A stretch of 64,000 nt of DNA from contig CM061098.1 of NCBI GenBank assembly GCA_030770545.1, positions 17,822,001 to 17,886,000 on the forward strand. Reading direction: 5' to 3'. The DNA is from Macropodus opercularis (taxonomy: Eukaryota; Chordata; Actinopteri; Anabantiformes; Osphronemidae). Shown one piece after another: positions 12,557-22,332 of this stretch. The notes under the pieces are model-generated. The model made no database searches and was not told the origin of the DNA. It worked only from the letters and a program-made list of their open reading frames with translations. The translations under genes were made by a program, and so were the position numbers. How positions within the stretch are numbered: the first letter of the stretch is position 1; each line of letters begins with the position of its first letter.

Positions 12557-12684
12557 AAATACATAACAAACAGGAAATCAAACACAGCTGAAAACACTAA
12601 CGAACTAAAACAGGAAGCAAGACGAAACAAAAAACAAAGGGTGACCACGAGCGCCCTCCGGTGGTCGGAGGGCGAATTGTCACA
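12557..12684 (-). repeat. Truncated third LTR (5' 128 bp)
   Basis: On the minus strand it starts TGTGACAATTCG and keeps about the first 128 bases of the LTR, with a 4-bp AAAC insertion relative to the other copies. It is followed directly by the target duplication GTAGT. Confidence 0.9.
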
Positions 12685-12689
12685 GTAGT

Positions 12690-13790
12690 ATTATATATGC
12701 AAACCTACGTGTGTGTTTGTGAGCGGTCTGTTCAGACCCCAGTTAGACCAGGCTTTGCCTCACTATTAGCAGCTTATGTGCATGTGTTGAGCAGATTACA
12801 GCCATGTGTGAGACTTCTCCGCTGAGTAACTTGGAGTATTGCTTCATTAGATGCCTTTCACTCTCTTGCTCTCTCTCCCGCTCGCACATATACATAAGCG
12901 AGTGCGACACAGAGCTGTAGAGAACATGTACGTCCCAGTTTTTGTCATGTGTCCTCTCTCTTTGTATCTAACTCAGTTGTGGACACACTCACAGACCCCA
13001 GTGCTCTTTTCAGTGGTAGAAGTAGGGACAGATACAGGGGGAAGAACTGCACTGCTACACACATGCACAATGACCACTGTCTGAGCTTGTGGACTCCTAG
13101 ACAGCCACTCTGCTCAACTGAAGGACAAACAAATCAGATGACTGTACTGTGTGATATAAATAATAAAATGTCCTCTAAGGCGCCCACACAAAAGAGACAT
13201 TGAAATGTAAGTATTATTCTGAAATATACTTGAACGTGATGATGAGAAATTGCCTCCCAGGCACCTTTTCAGTAGAAGGAAATGTGACAGTGCCCTGTAA
13301 AGCAAACCACACCAGAGACAACAAGTGCTCTTTAAATAAAGAAAACATCATTCAGTGCTGTGATGGACTGATGTAACTCGCCTCTCGCCCGAATGACAGC
13401 TGGGATAGTCTCTCGTATTATGACTACGCTATGGTGTCGAAATAGACAGAAATGCTCACACTTTTGCGTTTATAATATTAAATAGAATAGATGCATATGG
13501 GAGTGTTTCTACTTAAATGTACACAATACATGCTGGAGAAAATGAAAATACATTAACTGAGCACACAGCGTGTGTATCTGTCTTCAGGTGCTTTCTTTCC
13601 TATGCATAGATGGCTGTTGTTATTTACTATAGGTGAGCACAGAGCACTTGTTTAACACATTTAAAATATATTTGAAATGACCGTAAAACAAAGAAATATT
13701 GTCTTAGCCAGTGATGCCGTTTTGGAGCGACTGTACATCGGCTAATTTGGAGCCATTCACAACATACTACACAATACGACTTATAGCTTT
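12690..13790. other. Unique DNA, no gene recognised
   Basis: No coding motif was seen. A short match to the dispersed repeat containing GACAGCTGGGATAG (minus orientation) lies near 13378-13425. Confidence 0.4.
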
Positions 13791-13794
13791 ATCT

Positions 13795-13880
13795 TAACTT
13801 ACCCAAGGACCTTGAGATGACTTTTGTTGTAAATTGGCGCTATATAAATAAAACTGAACTGAATTCAACTCAGTTCAACA
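13795..13880 (+). mobile_element. L2-like LINE 3' tail
   Basis: It contains CTTGAGATGA, AATTGGCGCTATATAAATAA and an AACTGAACTGAATT-type short repeat. This is the same order as the 3' end of the L2 copy ending at 51843. Only the tail is present. Confidence 0.75.
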
Positions 13881-14100
13881 CCTGTTGCCCTCTAGTATCG
13901 TAGCCATGGCTGCCAGGGTTTTATTTCAAATGAAATGTACTGAACCACATGGAAAAGAAATGTGAGCATGTATTGTAAACATAGAAACAACAAATACCAT
14001 ATTGAAGGAGTTGTGCTGGTTTTGCAATATTCAACTTGGAAAAAACATAATGCTGGCTATGAATGACAGATATGAGAAAGCTTGTGACTTATCAATCAAC

Positions 14101-14103
<3 letters not shown>

Positions 14104-14137
<34 letters not shown>
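14104..14137. repeat. (CAAT)n microsatellite
   Basis: A run of CAAT/ATCA tetranucleotides is visible directly. Such runs often mark LINE 3' ends in minus orientation, but no LINE body follows here. Confidence 0.85.
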
Positions 14138-14827
14138 TTTGTTCCTAAAAACAATGATGTTCGTGTAATGTATGAATAAAAAGATAACCCATGTACTGTA
14201 GAATATGCCATCAACATGAAACTGAATTTTCCATGCGTAGTGGCTGTATGGTTGTATTGTTTGCATAGTGTTTGTAATACATCACAAACCCAGTGACACA
14301 TACAATACATAATGAGTAGTGAATTTATGATGCAGGATGAGGACACTGACCTCTTCTGACCAACTGTCTGTTTTTGTTCTTGGGCTTTATAAAATGCCGT
14401 ACTCCCTGGTGACATTTCTTCTCTACATGCCTGATCCTTTAACTATCTTGTTATTGTAAAAATATTTGCGTGTACACAAGAGACTTCTCTTCCAGGACAA
14501 AGATGAGAAAAAGCTGTATGAACTGTGCACATCTTTGTGCGGTAGGTTGTCTCATCCCAGGATTTTGGGGCTTGAAACATAGTTTATGTTGAAGATAAAA
14601 CTTAATTTAGGTGAGTGTTAGTGTAACACTTTAGGTCAGACATTTAGTGTTGATGAGAGTCCTAATGTTTCTAGAAGAACATTTGTGTGAATGTTCTAGA
14701 GAAATCCAGTACATCGCCCAAAAGTTCACCCTGTTCATGTGATTTATAGGATCAATCTTCACCAAGAGCTGAAGGCATGAAGACAAATGAGGCTGTTTGT
14801 TTTACTCCTTCTGCTTATATAGATATA

Positions 14828-15135
14828 CAATCACATGTGTCATGATCTGCTGCCAATGCTAGGCAGAATAGAGTCCGCTGAGGAAGGAACGGACGGAACC
14901 AAGGCTTTTCTGCAAGCGAGTTTTATTGAACTATTTACAATTCAAATAATGAGAAACAGCGAAGGTGCAGCAGTGTGTGATGGTATGAGGACGTGGCAAA
15001 CTGCAATAGAGAGTTAGCAGATTTCTACAGCTAAGAGCTATACATACTGAAGCACTATGCAGGAGGGAGGGGTAGACAGTGGGAGAAGAATGGAGCACGG
15101 AGCAAGGAGAGTAGGCGGTAAGGTATTAGCGGTGT
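14828..15135. repeat. Unclassified dispersed repeat, copy 1
   Basis: It shares GGAACCAAGGCTTTT near its start and an ATGGAGCAC-GAGCA block further on with 54560-54860, in the same order and orientation. The match is by eye and patchy. Class is unknown. Confidence 0.4.
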
Positions 15136-15164
15136 AGTAGAAATTCAGAAGGCGACTAAGATGT

Positions 15165-15452
15165 TTAACCCTTGTGCAGCCTTGGAAGGGTTCAAACGAC
15201 CCCACTGTAAACTAGGGGGCTCAAAGCTCAAAAACACACACCAGGGTTGGATCAACAGCCTTGGTGGGTGTTACATCCAAGCAATGAACACGTGTGGGTC
15301 TATGACGAACAAGTTCATCCAACCGTTCATCTAGATGAAGCGTGTTGTGATTTATCATCTGTCTGTAGCTGTTTGATCCAACCCTTGTGTGGTTTTTGAG
15401 CTTAGAGCCTCCTGTTTCCATTTAGACCCCTTAAAGGGTGCATGAGGTTTAA
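15165..15452. mobile_element. Fold-back MITE with TTAA ends, best copy
   Basis: TTAA lies at both edges (15165-15168 and 15449-15452). The termini are imperfect inverted repeats with a TGCA core. Inside, a longer inverted pair brings AGCTCAAAAACACACACCAG on the left against GGTTTTTGAGCT on the right, so much of the element can fold back. No ORF of note. TTAA targets with short CCC-type inverted ends are typical of piggyBac-related MITEs; assignment to that superfamily is inference. Confidence 0.65.
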
Positions 15453-15639
15453 GACGATGGCCACAGGTGGGTATAATCCAGGAGGACTGGCGAGGATGAG
15501 TGAGACCCGGGACCGGGTTCTTTCCGCAGTGCAACAACTGTCGTAACAGGCAAGGTTCTCACCGTCTGCGAAACAAAGCTTGAGGATATGAGCACCACAA
15601 ACCAGGAAGCGTTCAGAACAACTGTGAGGAGATGGTAAA

Positions 15640-15860
15640 AACTTTTCTACCTATTGGTCCTCAAAGCGCTTTGACGCTGCATCTCATTCACCCATTCACA
15701 CAAACACACATTCACACACCGGTGGCAGAGCTGCCATGTAGCTTAGGCTGACACTCCGGGGGAAGTTTGGGGTTCAGTGTCCTGCCCAAGGACACTTTGG
15801 CACATGACTCGGGAAGCCAGGAATGGAACCAGCTCTACCTCTGAGTCACTGCTGCCCTGA
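15640..15860 (-). mobile_element. tRNA-derived SINE, copy 1 (minus strand)
   Basis: Read on the minus strand, the head has an A-box-like TGACTCAGAGGT and soon after a B-box-like GGTTCCATTCC. The body then matches the copy at 33520-33770 through GGCTTCC, the CCAAAGTGTCCTTGGGC block and the ACCCAAT..CACACA region. The spacer between the two boxes is shorter than in the other copy. Confidence 0.65.
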
Positions 15861-16269
15861 GATTACTCCTTCACCGTGATGAAGTCGGTATACAATGGTT
15901 CAGGAAAATAAAGTTCATTAATCCAGTGAGTGATTCTCGTTGTCCGAGCTTCCCAGTACCATGAAAACACAGGGAAGTCCACACATGAAAAGCAGTAGCA
16001 AGCCTCCAACTTGATGGAGATTCTATGACCAACAGTTCATGGCTTACGGTGTTTGGAATCAACACAGTTTGAGTTTATAGCGTGATTCAACAAATGACAG
16101 TTCGAGGCTGGACGTGACAAATCAGCTCATGACTTAGCTTGACTCTAGGCGGATAATAACACGAAGGCTTGGTCTTGAATCTTCAAAGTCACAACAGACA
16201 GCTCTCCAGATCGGCAGCCTGACTTCCTGGGCACAAAACAGAACAACGAGACCAACAGACATAGTAAGC

Positions 16270-16626
16270 ACTTAAATGTGGAGAAGACATCAACAGCCTG
16301 ACCCACTGCGTCACAGACTACATGAGCTTCTGTGTAGAGAACACGGTACCAACTTTAACAACAAGCCCTGGGTGACCCCTGAGCTTAAAGCTCTGCTGAA
16401 GGAGAAGAGGAGGGCTTTCAACTCAGGGGACAGAGAGGAGCAGAGGAGAGATCAGCACAAACTCAAATACAAGATCAGGCCAAGAGCAGCTAAAAGAAGA
16501 AGCTGGAGCAGAACAACGTTGGAGATGTGTGGAGAGGCCTGAAGACCATCTCTGGCCACGGACAGAGCAGAGGAGCAGGGACGGCTGGTGAAGATCAGGG
16601 CTTGGCCAACAAGTTAAACCTGTACA
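16270..16626 (+). pseudogene. Rex1/Babar-like LINE ORF2 fragment, part 1
   Basis: The frame reads through residues resembling the linker between endonuclease and reverse transcriptase of Rex1-type LINEs: LTHCVTDYMSFC, NNKPWVTPELKALLKEKRRA and a following Arg/Lys-rich GDREEQRRDQHKLKYKIR segment. There are frameshifts after the FCVENTVP part and after about 16490. The LTR at 16627 interrupts the element, and the next part resumes at 17267. Rex1 assignment is from memory of the family pattern. Confidence 0.65.
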
Positions 16627-17266
16627 TGTGACGGTTTGGTCCTCCAGCCACTGGAGGGCGCCCTTGTTCCCCATTCTTTGTTGGTTCTGTTCGTCCACTT
16701 CCTGTCTGTCGGTTTCCTGTTTTGTTCTCGTTATTGATTTCACCTGGTCTTCATTTCCTGTTTGTTGTGTATTTAAGTTCCCTAGTTTGTTCCCCTTGTT
16801 GCTGGCTGATTATCATCTGTTACCTACGGTTTGTCCACAGTTTGTATGTTTGTTGTCTCGCTTTGTTTACAGGTTTGTTTAGTGTTAAGTTCTGTAGCCC
16901 CATGTTCAGAGTATGTTTGTCTTGGTTTACGTTTAGTTCCTTCAGGTCATTTATGTGTAGTCTGTAGTCTTCCATGTTAGTGCTTGTTCTTGTTTATTGT
17001 CGTTTGATTAAAAGATAAGTTAACTGTTCACTGTGTCTCTGGGTTCGTGCAATTGGGTCCTCCTCTTGTTAGTCAGGTTAGTGTGGGCATAGGCTCTACG
17101 TCGAGCAGCCCTTTAGTATGTTGGGTGGGGAATTAGGCTCTAGGTTGAGCTCCCCCCATTTTGTTTGTTTGGCGCCATCAAGTGGCGATTTGAGTCAGTA
17201 CCAGGGGCTCAGGCGTCTCCTACCCCTGGTACTTCTAGTGAGTGCAGTGAGTGAGTTATTGTAACA
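16627..17266 (+). mobile_element. Solo LTR (640 bp), TSD GTACA, nested in LINE
   Basis: It starts TGTGACGG and ends TGTAACA. The five bases GTACA flank it on both sides (16622-16626 and 17267-17271). A TATTTAAG box lies near 16771. No internal region is present, so it is a solo LTR left by LTR-LTR recombination. Stem-loops: 16641-16657 near the 5' end and 17197-17233 near the 3' end. Confidence 0.9.
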
Positions 17267-17530
17267 GTACATGAGGCTACGAAACTGTGGTCTGAGGTGT
17301 TAGTTTCCAGCTCTGGGCTCCTCAGGGGACGGTTCTCTCACCGTTCCTCTTCACACTCTACACATCTAACACACAACACCTGCAGTTGTCACTTCCAGAA
17401 GTTCTGTGATGACCATTGTTGGCTGTGTGTCTGAGGGCACGAGCTGCAGTACAGGTCAGTCATTGGGGACTTTGTAGACTGGTGTGAGAGCAACAACCAG
17501 TGGAGACTGATCCAGCCCCAGTGTAGGAAA
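17267..17530 (+). pseudogene. Rex1/Babar-like LINE reverse transcriptase fragment, part 2
   Basis: One frame reads PQGTVLSPFLFTLYTS, which is reverse-transcriptase motif B. A shifted frame continues SCHFQKFCDDH, a degraded form of the catalytic F-DD motif C. A third frame reads ELQYRSVIGDFVDWCESNN. The frameshifts and stops show it is dead. It is probably the continuation of 16270-16626, but a large part of the RT domain between the two is missing. Confidence 0.75.
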
Positions 17531-17534
17531 GACC

Positions 17535-18070
17535 GGTGCCATCTCACCATCTTGCACTTAGTTTTCATCATTCTATTTGTCTACCTCTTTCCATACGTTG
17601 TTATTTTGTGACTCCATTGATCCCTCTCCCTCCTAGAAAAGCTATTCAAAGCAGACTTCAAACCAGAAACCAGGACCAGGTCAGTTTGCACTTGTATGTG
17701 TGCAAGCAGAGGAAACAGCTCTTAGGTTTATAAATAGGTGAATAAGTTTTGTTTCGAGCTGGGTTTGTGTCCTGCTGTGTCTAACGACAGTGTATCTGAC
17801 TTACACCTGTTCTCTTCATTCTCTGTGCCATTTACTCAGACATTTTCTACTTATCTTTAACGTTTATTTTATTTTTACTTAACGATTTTTACTGACATAC
17901 AGTAGTTAATCTCAGTAATCTCTGTGTATGTGTGTGGGGTTATTTGTAATGTGGCTTTGTGTGGTCACAGCATATGTGGCCACGCCACCTATAAATGCTC
18001 CGTCCTTACCGGTGACAGGCTCAAGATGCCACAAGAAAGGAAGTGAAACTACACAATTAACCATAAGCTT
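17535..18070. other. Unique DNA, no gene recognised
   Basis: No motif-bearing frame and no repeat shared with the rest of the window was seen. Confidence 0.4.
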
Positions 18071-18077
18071 AAATCAA

Positions 18078-18345
18078 ACCAAAGCAAGTGCAGCCTTCCA
18101 AGATGTCAAAATAAGCTCAAAAACCACACAAGGATTGGATAAAAGCACCACAGACAATAAATGACAACACGCTTCATCTAGATGAACGGTTGGATGAACT
18201 TGTTCATCATAGACCCACACGTGTTCATTGCTTGGACGTAACACCCACGAAGGCTGTTTTATCCAACCCTTGTGTGTATCGTTGAGCTTTGGCGCCACCT
18301 AGTTTACAGTTGGGTCGATTTGACCCCTGGCAGGCTGCAGTGTCC
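18078..18345. mobile_element. Fold-back TTAA MITE, copy 2 (inverted relative to copy 1)
   Basis: It is the reverse complement of 15165-15452. The central ~92 bases, including GCTTCATCTAGATGAACGGT and CCCACACGTGTTCATTGC, differ by only a few bases. The terminal parts are more diverged, and clear TTAA flanks are no longer visible. Confidence 0.65.
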
Positions 18346-18440
18346 ATCCCTGGAGCTTTTGCTCCAGCCCCTCAATCTCGGACCCGCTCTGTCTTTACGT
18401 TATACATATGTTGACCATTGTAACATGAAGACATCACCTT

Positions 18441-18560
18441 GTCAATCCAGTTCAATTCAAAACACTTTATTTGTCCCCAGGGGGCGGTTTGAGGCACCAA
18501 GTTCTGTCTCGGAGGCTAACGGAGTGAAAGCAACACACAAAGTAGGAGGCGAGCACACGT
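18441..18560 (-). mobile_element. LINE 3' end, minus strand
   Basis: On the minus strand it ends GGGACAAATAAAGTGTTTTG followed by GAATTGAACTGG. This is a LINE-type 3' terminus with a poly(A)-signal-like AATAAA and a short terminal repeat. The family is uncertain. Confidence 0.5.
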
Positions 18561-18839
18561 TCAGCTTCGTAGACAGCGATGGCGAGTACCGGTGCTGTTG
18601 GTCGGAGAACATCAGTGACTCTTTGGTCATTCCCACGTTCAGTTGCAGACAGGCGCTCTCACACCCCTCCACGCTCTGCAGGGCTGAGCCACGCTTCTGT
18701 ACTGGTCCTGAAAGCAGACGGGATGAAAGGGTCAGTAAGGAAAATGCTCACGGAAACAACACGTTAACCAAGGTTATGGAGAGAGAAGGAAAACAGATGC
18801 TGCTCAGAAAGTGGTCTTTCTGGACTTTCTGTAAATGTC

Positions 18840-19720
18840 GCGAAGCAACAGGCAAATAAAAGCACCGTCGCTATGGCGTGCAATGACCTTTAGCGTTCCC
18901 AGGCTAGCTGAGAGACGGCAGTAGCTCTAGCGAGCCCTGGTCTTCCTCTGGACCTCCTCCCGCCTTAGTCTGGCCCGTCGCCTAGGACCTGTGTTGTCAT
19001 GGGAAACCCTACCAGGGGCATTTAGCCCCTGGTAGGGTTGTCCTTATGAGAGACAGGAGTCACCTGGTCGTCGTCCTCCTCCTCGGAGCTTTCAGTGCAA
19101 AGACGCCGGCTCCGTCTTTCCCACGATGGGCAGAGGAAAGCTCATCAGGAGGAGGGCTGACCACCCAAGCAGCTGCAGGGACAAGGGGTCCTGCAAAACG
19201 GGAAAGACAGAACAACCAGCATTAGGAACGGGGGTCTGGAACGAGAGCAGGGTGAGGAGGAACAAAGGAAGCAATAACAGCAGATTAAGCAAAGGATCTG
19301 AGTCCTGTCTCTTGGCCACCCGCTGACCAGCTCCTCTCTGTTTCAGGGCTGTGCCCTGAGGTCGACGGAGCATTTTCTCTAGACCCTAGAGACACCGGTG
19401 GATGTGCAGTCGCAGCAAGAGAAGACTTCTTCGGGTCTCTCACGCTACTCCTCCACGCTTCAACCTCCCAGGGCAAGACTAGTCTGACAAGACTCTGACT
19501 AAACTAGTCAGAGTCGCTGTCATCAGTCCAGCCTGAGTGGTGAAGACCCGCCCAGTGTGTCCAGGATGTAAAGGATCCGAGGCCCGTCGAAGTTGACGGC
19601 TGTGGTTCCTCGAGGCAGTCCTCAGCCTCTCCACGGCGTCTCTTACCTGCCGTACTTACCTGCTCCAGGTCGCTCTCTTCCCTGCTCCTCTTCGTCGCAG
19701 ACCGAAGAAATTAGTTAGCT
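18840..19720. other. GC-richer segment with hairpin, function unknown
   Basis: This stretch is clearly richer in G+C and CpG than its neighbours. It carries open frames on both strands (for example 19092-19373 minus) that show no recognisable domain. A perfect hairpin lies at 19005-19039. It could be an old repeat body or a CpG-rich regulatory segment; the sequence does not decide. Confidence 0.35.
19005..19039. repeat. Perfect 15-bp-arm hairpin
   Basis: AACCCTACCAGGGGC is followed by the 5-base loop ATTTA and then the exact reverse complement GCCCCTGGTAGGGTT. Confidence 0.9.
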
Positions 19721-19729
19721 TGGTTTGGT

Positions 19730-21815
19730 CCGCTGTCCACAAGAGCTTCTACCCAAAGATGAGTAGTCATGAAGGTCTTGGTCCAAGGGGTCGATTTACA
19801 AGGTTTAGCGGCTGCTGCTTTTACAAACACTATTTTTGCTCTTTGCAAGAGGCCAGTGTAAGAGTCAAAGGTGTAGGCTAACTCATTTTGCTAATGTTGT
19901 TATTCACATAAATATATTTTCGAGTGCTAAAAAGTTATGCTGCAGCTAATTGTGGTCAGTTATTGTGAGCGGTCATCTTCTGCGTTGTGTAGTTACTCAT
20001 ATGCAGACACACAGTCACCAACCTAGCAGCAGTTTGGACAGGATTAGAAAAAGTCATGAAAAACTCATTTTCACTCGTTTTCTATTTCTAAGAGATGTTT
20101 ATCATTATATTTGCTGACTGATGGCTGACAAATAACTAATAAAGAAACGGGAACAATGGATGCATACTAGACCCTTGGGGTTCCCTTATTAAATAGGAGC
20201 TTATAGGCAACTTTCAATCTTTCTGAAAAAATAATAATAGTTTATGATCATGAAAAAATCTAATTATCAAATGATGTGACTAGTTCAACATGGCATAGCA
20301 TGATAACTAAAGCTGGTAAAGTGATATGATGTAAATGTATGTATGTATAATTATAAAACACTGGAATTATTAATTGAATATTTATTAAAGCTGTATTATT
20401 TTTGATGGAGTTTAGCAGGTATGCTCCACTCTTCACATTTAGACTCCTGTCACTGGTATTTACTCTGTTATTTAACTTCTATGTTGCCTCCTGCAGGACG
20501 TAGACAAGTGTTTACTGTACCGAGTACCTTGTGTTTCCTTACTGAACAGCTGTGAGATGACGTCAGTAAAAGACAAACAACTACTGACTCCGTTTTAGGT
20601 TACTACTTGATTTAATATTTTAAAAATATTTTATAACTTGACATTTAATTTTCATGTCATCATACAGTTTTATTGGACTAGACGAACATAAAGCAATTAT
20701 CTGTCCACCACTAACTAAGTACAATCTTTAGACTAGAAATACTAAATATTTACTAAGTGTGAATCATCAGTGGGGCCATTTGGTGAATACAATATTTATA
20801 CATTTCTGATGTGCATGTAGATGCTATTGAGGACAGATAACACACTTGTGTCCTTTTTTCTGTGTTGTTTCTGGTCCTAAAAACTGAAAACCTCTCAGAT
20901 CTCATTAGGTCCACATGACCAAAATCCCATTATGCTTTCAGTAGCTATTATAACAGACATAAACGCACTTTCATAAAAAACAGAATATCTGGTGTAAATG
21001 ACAATGGTAACCAGCCCCAGTGATCCTAGTAAGGACTAAAATTCAGTGTGCTCTGTGTTTGTCTTCCCTGCTGTGACCACGTTTGTCTGGGTGTGTGTAC
21101 ATGGACGTGTGTTTTATAACCGTTCCAGTGTCCTTGCATGTATCCTCACGGTGCTGCTGTGCTGCACAGGAACATGTGTTCAGTGCATGCCAACACGTGC
21201 AGCCACGGCTTTTGTTTTTGTGCGAGGGGAACGTGAGGGTCTGAAGTGGCTGTTTGTGTTTTGTTGGCTGCCTCTGCTTGCTTGCTAAGCAATGTCTGGT
21301 CATCCCAAGGGCAGGGACGACCCCTGACAGAAATCCAACCAACATTATCTGCACAGGGCCCATCCACACATGCACACACCCTAACGTGCAGTCAGGGTCA
21401 CTGGTTGTAACATAATGCTTCAAAGGCCTTATGCATGTAATGATCACTGGTGCTAAAAAGGCACAAACCCTTAAACCTGCAAAACTCATCTGCAAAGCGT
21501 ATTACTTCCGTATTACTATATTATCACACAGACGTTACATTAAAGGCCAAAACATTCAGCATTTACTTACTTACTAAATGGCTCTGATGGATCCACTGAA
21601 CATGAAAGATGTGTAAGATAAAATTAATCCTAGTGCCTGATAGTAGTCTGAGACACAAGCTCCGTTACATTTCCCATAACATTGCTGTAGAGCTGACCGT
21701 AATGAACTGCATCAGGCACGGTTCCCAACAGAGGCGGCAGGTGCATCGTTGTTTTGGGTATTCGAGATTTCAATATCATTTTGTAAAGGCTCACCGGCCT
21801 CATTTGGTAAGGGGT
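19730..21815. other. Unique DNA, no gene recognised
   Basis: AT-rich to 21000, then mixed. The 150-codon minus frame at 21043-21495 shows no domain, and the overlapping frames on both strands argue against coding. Confidence 0.45.
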
Positions 21816-21821
21816 CATTCT

Positions 21822-22019
21822 TTAGGCATTTGAAGAGTCAGCCTCATCTTGGCTGTTTGAGGCTTGGCTGAGCCCAGCACCCCTTTCAGCCTGGCCTGGT
21901 TCTAGCAGTCTCATGGAATCATTTACACATTCTTCCAGCCTGTCTGACATGGATACAGGATCACTGGATTGTACATTATCATCAGGGTTGCTTGATGAAA
22001 TACAGGTGACTTGAAGGGT
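21822..22019 (-). CDS. Exon-like ORF, possible alternative last exon
   Basis: On the minus strand an AG acceptor (GTGTTACAG) at 22020-22022 opens an uninterrupted frame of 65 codons ending in TAA. The product starts TLQVTCISSSNPDDNVQSSD and is acidic and Ser/Gln-rich. It lies just downstream of the AATAAA at 22029-22034. It could be a terminal exon of the gene at 22325-23353 used by a longer transcript, or an unrelated open frame. The stretch SNPDDNVQSSD faintly resembles SSDGNVQPESSD in the ORF at 22114-22332. No known domain. Confidence 0.3.
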   Translation of the reverse strand, partial: TLQVTCISSSNPDDNVQSSDPVSMSDRLEECVNDSMRLLEPGQAERGAGLSQASNSQDEADSSNA

Positions 22020-22028
22020 CTGTAACAC

Positions 22029-22034
22029 TTTATT
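22029..22034 (-). other. Poly(A) signal AATAAA for candidate gene
   Basis: AATAAA on the minus strand, about 290 bases after the TGA at 22325. This is a reasonable 3'-UTR length. Confidence 0.45.
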
Positions 22035-22113
22035 CCTCTACTAACTTATCAAAATGGGAAGGCTTTGCTATATTGACATGCAAAACATTGATATTACATG
22101 ACAAATGACGATT

Positions 22114-22332
22114 TTAAAAATCGGACTGAATGCCACCATCTGCTGGTTGGATAATGACATTACAGGAAGAATGACAATCTGAGGATTCTGGCTGAACGTT
22201 ACCATCAGACGACAAAGCAACATTTAACAACGTTAATAATCCGCTGACAGCGTCTTCTAATTGGCCAAAGTTCGATCTGCCCTCTACTAGGACGTCAATT
22301 AAAGGGTTTTGTACAGTATTCAAATCATCCAT
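22114..22332 (-). CDS. Overlapping downstream ORF (72 aa) after candidate gene
   Basis: The ATG lies inside the last codons of the upstream frame (ATGGATGA holds both the start and the stop). The product begins MDDLNTVQNPLIDVLVEGRS and looks protein-like: acidic, with a Leu-rich helix around residues 25-42. Possible explanations are a second small cistron, a frameshift that broke one longer exon (the junction sits on an A5 run), or a sequencing indel. No family recognised. Confidence 0.35.
   Translation of the reverse strand: MDDLNTVQNPLIDVLVEGRSNFGQLEDAVSGLLTLLNVALSSDGNVQPESSDCHSSCNVIIQPADGGIQSDF

Larger units (their letters stand above)
8973..12689 (-). mobile_element. Composite non-autonomous LTR retrotransposon with three LTRs
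   Basis: The five bases GTAGT at 8973-8977 recur at 12685-12689 and bracket the whole structure, so it behaves as one insertion. In element orientation (minus strand) the order is: truncated LTR (12684-12557), gag-like 3' part (12556-11973), full LTR (11972-11393), leader plus gag-like ORF (11392-9570), full LTR (9569-8978). The full LTRs start TGTGACA and end TGTAACA. No protease, reverse transcriptase, RNase H or integrase frame is present, so the element would depend on enzymes supplied elsewhere. A purine-rich tract (AAGAGGGGGGG) lies just before the 3' LTR. Immediately after the 5' LTR I do not see the usual TGG-starting primer binding site. The three-LTR form is most simply explained by recombination between tandem copies plus a deletion. 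Confidence 0.85.

Noticed and set aside
12118..12648. 176-aa minus ORF and 118-aa plus ORF
   Set aside because: Truncated repeat of the gag-like 3' part fused to LTR sequence; not an independent gene.
8978..12684. Endogenous retrovirus with envelope gene
   Set aside because: No env, pol or protease frame is present; only LTRs and a gag-like ORF.
18510..18680. Immunoglobulin-like domain (GEYRCCWSENISDS in a plus frame)
   Set aside because: Only a few residues fit. The strand opposite is a LINE 3' end, and there is no upstream Cys/Trp core or splice-supported exon.
21043..21495. 150-codon minus ORF
   Set aside because: No domain, low-complexity His/Thr/Lys end, and equally long overlapping frames on the opposite strand.
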